A model generated the notes under the pieces. It saw nothing but the letters and a program-made list of their open reading frames with translations. It was not told the DNA's origin and did not search any database. From VFZS01 sp964353255 (lineage in GTDB: Bacteria > Acidobacteriota > Terriglobia > Bryobacterales > Bryobacteraceae), in contig CAYGVJ010000006.1 of NCBI GenBank assembly GCA_964353255.1, positions 1 to 64,000 on the forward strand: a stretch of DNA of 64,000 bases, written 5' to 3'. The translations under genes were made by a program, and so were the position numbers. Shown here one piece after another: positions 60,815 through 64,000 of the stretch. How positions within the stretch are numbered: position 1 is the stretch's first letter; every line of letters begins with the position of its first letter.

Positions 60815-63403
60815 ATGTTGTTCATGCACAAATCAACAATTGGGCTGCTTTTGCTGGGGGCTCTGCCGGCATCTGCCGCGCGCCAGGTCGTGGTAGTGAC
60901 TGAAGGGGAATTGGCGCCGCCCGCCAGGCATGGGCTAGCGAAACTGGAACAGGCGCTGCGGGACAAGGGCTTCGTCGTGGTGAACTCCGCGAGCGCAAGA
61001 GTGGCGCAGGCGGACTTGGTGATCCTCGCGGGTGTGTGCCCGGCCGCCGGCGCCGCGGCAAAGCTGCTGCGGGCGTCGAAGGCTCCGCTGCCGGAGCGAC
61101 CCGAAGCGCTCACCGTCCGGCGCGACCAATACCACGGGAAGCCTGCCATCATCCTGTGCGGCGCCGACGCTCGCGGACTGATGTACGGCGCCTTGGATAC
61201 GGCGGACCGCATCTCCTGGAGCGCCGCTGCCGGCGATCCGTTCCAGCACGTCCGGGACACGGCGGAGGCGCCCTATCTTGCCACGCGCGGCATCTCGATG
61301 TACACGATGCAGCGCGCCTACTTCGAGAGCCGTCTGTACGACCAGCAGTACTGGACCCGCTACTTTGACATGCTGGCCGCAAGCCGGATCAACAGCTTCG
61401 TGGTGATCTTCGGCTATGAGAACGGCGGCTTCATGGCTCCTCTGTATCCCTACTTCTTTGACCTGGAGCAGTTCCCCGATGTGCGCCTGGTGGGCATCAC
61501 GGGCGAGCAGCAGGCGCGCAACACGGCCGCGTTCAAGACCATGATGCGTATCGCCCACGAGCGCGGCATAGAGGTCACGGCGGGCATCTGGGACCACATC
61601 TACCGGGGAGGCGTGCAGGGGGGCGGGATCCCCGGGGCATCCGAAATGGCGGGCAGACGCTTGCCGGGTCTGGTGTGGGGAGTCACGGCGGAAAACCTCG
61701 CCGCCTACACCAAAGCGGCGCTGCGGCGTTTCCTTGAAGTTTTCCCGGAAATCGACGCCATCCAGTTCCGGATGCACGAGGAGTCCGGACTGACGCGCGA
61801 GGAGATGGCGGATTTCTGGCACGAGGTGTTCGGGTCGATCAAGCAGATCCGTCCCGATCTGCGGCTGGATCTCCGCGCCAAAGGTCTGCCTGACGCGGTG
61901 ATCGAAGACGCTCTGAACCAGGGCCTGCGGACCACCGTCAGCACGAAGTACTGGATGGAACAGATGGGACCGCCTTTCCATCCGACGCACGTCAACCGGC
62001 CGAACCAGCTTGACCGCCGCCACGGCTATGCCGACCTGCTGCGCTACCCGCAACGCTATCGGGTGCACTGGCAGTTGTGGACCGGGGGAACGGCCCGCAT
62101 ACTGCTGTGGGGCGACCCGGACTACGTGCGGCGGTTCGCGGCCAGCGCCCGCCTCTACGATGGCCAGAGCTTCGAAGTGAATGAAATGCTCGCCACGAAG
62201 ATGCTGGGCGAGCCCCATGACACGAAGCCCTTCGACCTGCTCAACTCCCGGTACCGCTACTACGAGTACGAGTTCGAACGCTATTGGCACTTCTACCAGC
62301 TTTGGGGTCGCCTCACCTACAATCCTCAGGCCACTGCGGAGATCTGGGAGCGCGAGTTCACGCGGCGCTTCGGCCAGCAAGCCGGTCCCCATGTCATGAA
62401 TGCTCTCCACCTCGCCAGCAAAGTGCTCCCGCGTATCGTGGCAGCGAGTTACCGCTATCAGTACTTCCCCACCACGCGCGGGTGGGCCGAGATGCAGCGG
62501 CAGGACGATCTACCGAGGTTCGCCGGAGAGGAGGGCAGCGATACGCAGCAGTTCATGAATCTGCGCGACGAAGCCAGGAGCATTCTCCAGGGCACGGACA
62601 CGGCTATGCGGCGCCCGGAAGAAACCAGCCGCTGGTTCGCGCAGGTCGCCGACCATGTTCTGGCGGAGGTCGCGCAGGCGCAGAAGGCCGGCGGCAGCAG
62701 CGCTGCCAATGAGTTCCGATCGACCGTCACAGACATGAAGATCCTCGCCAGACTGGCGGGATATTATTCGTGGCGGCTTCGCGCCGGCGTCTTCTATAAC
62801 CTCTACACCGAGTCGGGCGAGCTGGCTTGTTTCGACGAGGCCATCTCCAATGAGAAGCGTGCGGTGGACGCCTGGAGGGAGATAGTCGAGGCGGCCGGGG
62901 ATGTCTACAGCGAGAGCCTGGCCTTCGGCGTGCAAAGGCAGGGGTTCCCGCGCCACTGGAAAGAGGGATTCGAGCTGCTGCAACGCGACTTCGGACGGCT
63001 GACCACGGAACGGGAGAAAGCCTCTCGGCGAGCGGATGCCAAGCCCGTGCACATTCCGCGGCGAGCGGCTGACGCGAAACCACCCGCGGTCCAGCTCCAA
63101 CCTGTGCCGGCGGCGTCGCCGGGACAGGACGTCCTGGTATCCGCGAAGGTCGCCAGTGCGGCCGGCCTCAAATGGGTTCGCTTGCGATATCGGCATCTAA
63201 CGCAATACGAGGATTACCAGACGGCGGAGATGGCGCTGGATCCGCAGACCGGACTCTACACCGCCCGGATTCCTGCCTCCTTCATCGATCCCAAATGGGA
63301 CCTGATGTACTTCGTCGAGGCCGTGGACACGCAGGGCGCCGGGCGCATGTACCCCGACCTCGAGCGGGAGACGCCTTACGTGGTCATCCCTGTGAAGCGA
63401 TGA
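60815..63403 (+). CDS. Secreted GH20b/alpha-glucuronidase-like glycoside hydrolase
   Basis: An 862-residue exported protein (signal peptide to about residue 22). Residues 25-140 look like the zincin-like N-terminal domain shared by GH20 and GH67 enzymes (ADARGLMYGALDTADR). A TIM barrel follows (ATRGISMYTM, INSFVVIFGYENGGF, IDAIQFRMHEESGLTREEM with candidate Glu residues), then a long helical region and a C-terminal beta-domain (DPKWDLMYFVEAVDTQGAG). I cannot place it in a numbered family. It may release uronic acid or hexosamine residues. A sugar oxidoreductase follows 64 bp later. Confidence 0.75.
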   Translation: MLFMHKSTIGLLLLGALPASAARQVVVVTEGELAPPARHGLAKLEQALRDKGFVVVNSASARVAQADLVILAGVCPAAGAAAKLLRASKAPLPERPEALTVRRDQYHGKPAIILCGADARGLMYGALDTADRISWSAAAGDPFQHVRDTAEAPYLATRGISMYTMQRAYFESRLYDQQYWTRYFDMLAASRINSFVVIFGYENGGFMAPLYPYFFDLEQFPDVRLVGITGEQQARNTAAFKTMMRIAHERGIEVTAGIWDHIYRGGVQGGGIPGASEMAGRRLPGLVWGVTAENLAAYTKAALRRFLEVFPEIDAIQFRMHEESGLTREEMADFWHEVFGSIKQIRPDLRLDLRAKGLPDAVIEDALNQGLRTTVSTKYWMEQMGPPFHPTHVNRPNQLDRRHGYADLLRYPQRYRVHWQLWTGGTARILLWGDPDYVRRFAASARLYDGQSFEVNEMLATKMLGEPHDTKPFDLLNSRYRYYEYEFERYWHFYQLWGRLTYNPQATAEIWEREFTRRFGQQAGPHVMNALHLASKVLPRIVAASYRYQYFPTTRGWAEMQRQDDLPRFAGEEGSDTQQFMNLRDEARSILQGTDTAMRRPEETSRWFAQVADHVLAEVAQAQKAGGSSAANEFRSTVTDMKILARLAGYYSWRLRAGVFYNLYTESGELACFDEAISNEKRAVDAWREIVEAAGDVYSESLAFGVQRQGFPRHWKEGFELLQRDFGRLTTEREKASRRADAKPVHIPRRAADAKPPAVQLQPVPAASPGQDVLVSAKVASAAGLKWVRLRYRHLTQYEDYQTAEMALDPQTGLYTARIPASFIDPKWDLMYFVEAVDTQGAGRMYPDLERETPYVVIPVKR

Positions 63404-63467
63404 GCGGCACGCGCCCCGCCCCGGCGCGGAGAAACGGGCCGCCCGGCAGTGATAGGATGATCAAGCT

Positions 63468-64000
63468 ATGAAGATCGCCGTCTTCGGCCTCGGCTTCATG
63501 GGAAGCACCCATCTGAAAGCCCTCGCCGCCCTTCCTCAGGCGGAACTCGCCGCGGTCATGGATTTCAACGAAGCCCGGCTCTCCGGGGATTTGAGCGACA
63601 TTCAGGGCAACATCGGGGGACCCGGCCAGAGGATGGATTTCTCCTCGGTCGCCCGCTACCGCAGTTGGCAGGAGGCCCTGCGCGATCCGGCCATCGAGGC
63701 GGTGGACATCTGCCTGCCCACCTGCCTGCACGCGCCGGTAGCGCTGGGGGCGCTGCGCGCCGGCAAGCATGTGCTCACCGAGAAGCCCATGGCGCTCAAC
63801 GGCGCCCACTGCGATGAGATGATCGCCGAGGCGGGCAGGCAGAAGCGCGTGCTCATGGTGGCGCAGGTCCTGCGCTTCATTCCCAGCCACCAGCGCTTGT
63901 CCGAGCTGGTCCGGTCCGGCCGGCTGGGCACGGTGCGCTCGGCCTTTTTCCGCCGCCGCGGCGCCGCCCCCGCCTGGGGCCCGTGGGAGTTCGACCCGGC
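63468..64000 (+). CDS. Gfo/Idh/MocA-family oxidoreductase (5' part, runs off the window)
   Basis: At least 177 residues from ATG 63468, open to the window end. The N-terminal Rossmann motif is KIAVFGLGFMGSTHLKAL, followed by AVDICLPTCLHAPVAL and the family signature EKPMAL in HVLTEKPMALNG. The protein continues with VAQVLRFIPSHQRLSELVR. Members oxidise or reduce sugars and inositols with NAD(P). It fits with the preceding glycosidase as a step in use of the released sugar. Confidence 0.9.
   Translation, partial: MKIAVFGLGFMGSTHLKALAALPQAELAAVMDFNEARLSGDLSDIQGNIGGPGQRMDFSSVARYRSWQEALRDPAIEAVDICLPTCLHAPVALGALRAGKHVLTEKPMALNGAHCDEMIAEAGRQKRVLMVAQVLRFIPSHQRLSELVRSGRLGTVRSAFFRRRGAAPAWGPWEFDP

Overview
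The window looks like a metagenome-assembled scaffold from an Acidobacteria of the Bryobacterales/Solibacter type. This is inferred from high GC, very long TonB-dependent receptors carrying an N-terminal carboxypeptidase-regulatory-like domain, twin-arginine-exported TIM-barrel proteins, many glycoside hydrolases and no SusD homologue. Two exact 55-bp duplications (at the window edge and across a run of 100 Ns) look like k-mer overlap artefacts of a k=55 assembly.

Layout. 221-13.3 kb: a LacI-type regulator diverges from a unit holding a carboxypeptidase-regulatory-like remnant, two tandem Tat-exported sugar isomerase/epimerase-like proteins, two tandem TonB receptors and a LamG lectin. Matching LacI operators lie in both promoters, and an ISNCY/IS1202-type insertion sequence with a 16-17 bp target duplication has split the divergent promoter region. 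13.4-31.2 kb: a glycan-degradation region with GH95 and GH29 fucosidases, a CBM48-GH13 enzyme, a ThuA protein, GH39, a second LacI regulator, a sodium:sugar symporter, GH106, a Tat-exported enolase-superfamily enzyme, an exported methyltransferase and a lactonase. A RAYT transposase flanked by inverted REP hairpin pairs sits inside it. 31.2-35.3 kb: an AbrB/PIN toxin-antitoxin pair, small secreted and TPR proteins, acetate kinase (broken only by the artefactual gap) and a DUF4258/DUF2283 pair. 35.2-37.6 kb: nuoI, a thiol-redox protein and a CoA-disulfide-reductase-like flavoprotein. 37.7-40.5 kb: an antitoxin with an unusual RelE-type toxin fused to a long domain carrying a HEPN-like R-x4-H motif, then a DUF104/PIN pair next to a tRNA-like repeat. 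40.5-42.8 kb: STAS protein, OmpR-type regulator, pentapeptide-repeat protein. 42.8-46.6 kb: a co-directional set (YjbQ, homoserine dehydrogenase, small membrane protein, LolA-like, DUF1624 acyltransferase), the last ending inside a 122-bp inverted-repeat element. 46.8-50.1 kb: outer-membrane barrel, glycine-zipper protein, signal peptidase I. 50.2-54.1 kb: a translationally coupled sugar operon (DapA-like, FGGY kinase, class II aldolase, HAD phosphatase). 54.1-57.0 kb: DUF2905, then two decayed sulfur genes (a chimeric ATP sulfurylase and a frameshifted TauE) and an intact TauE. 57.2-64 kb: a 129-bp inverted-repeat element, a 971-residue orphan secreted protein, a nitroreductase, a large GH20b/alpha-glucuronidase-like protein and the start of a Gfo/Idh/MocA oxidoreductase.

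How it fits together. Much of the window is consistent with import and breakdown of fucose- and rhamnose-containing plant or microbial glycans: outer-membrane receptors, exported hydrolases, a symporter, lactonase and dehydratase-type enzymes, and a kinase-aldolase operon, under two LacI regulators. The substrate is inference. The most unusual items are the RelE-HEPN-like fusion, the chimeric sulfurylase pseudogene, the self-contained RAYT/REP unit and the IS-split LacI control region.
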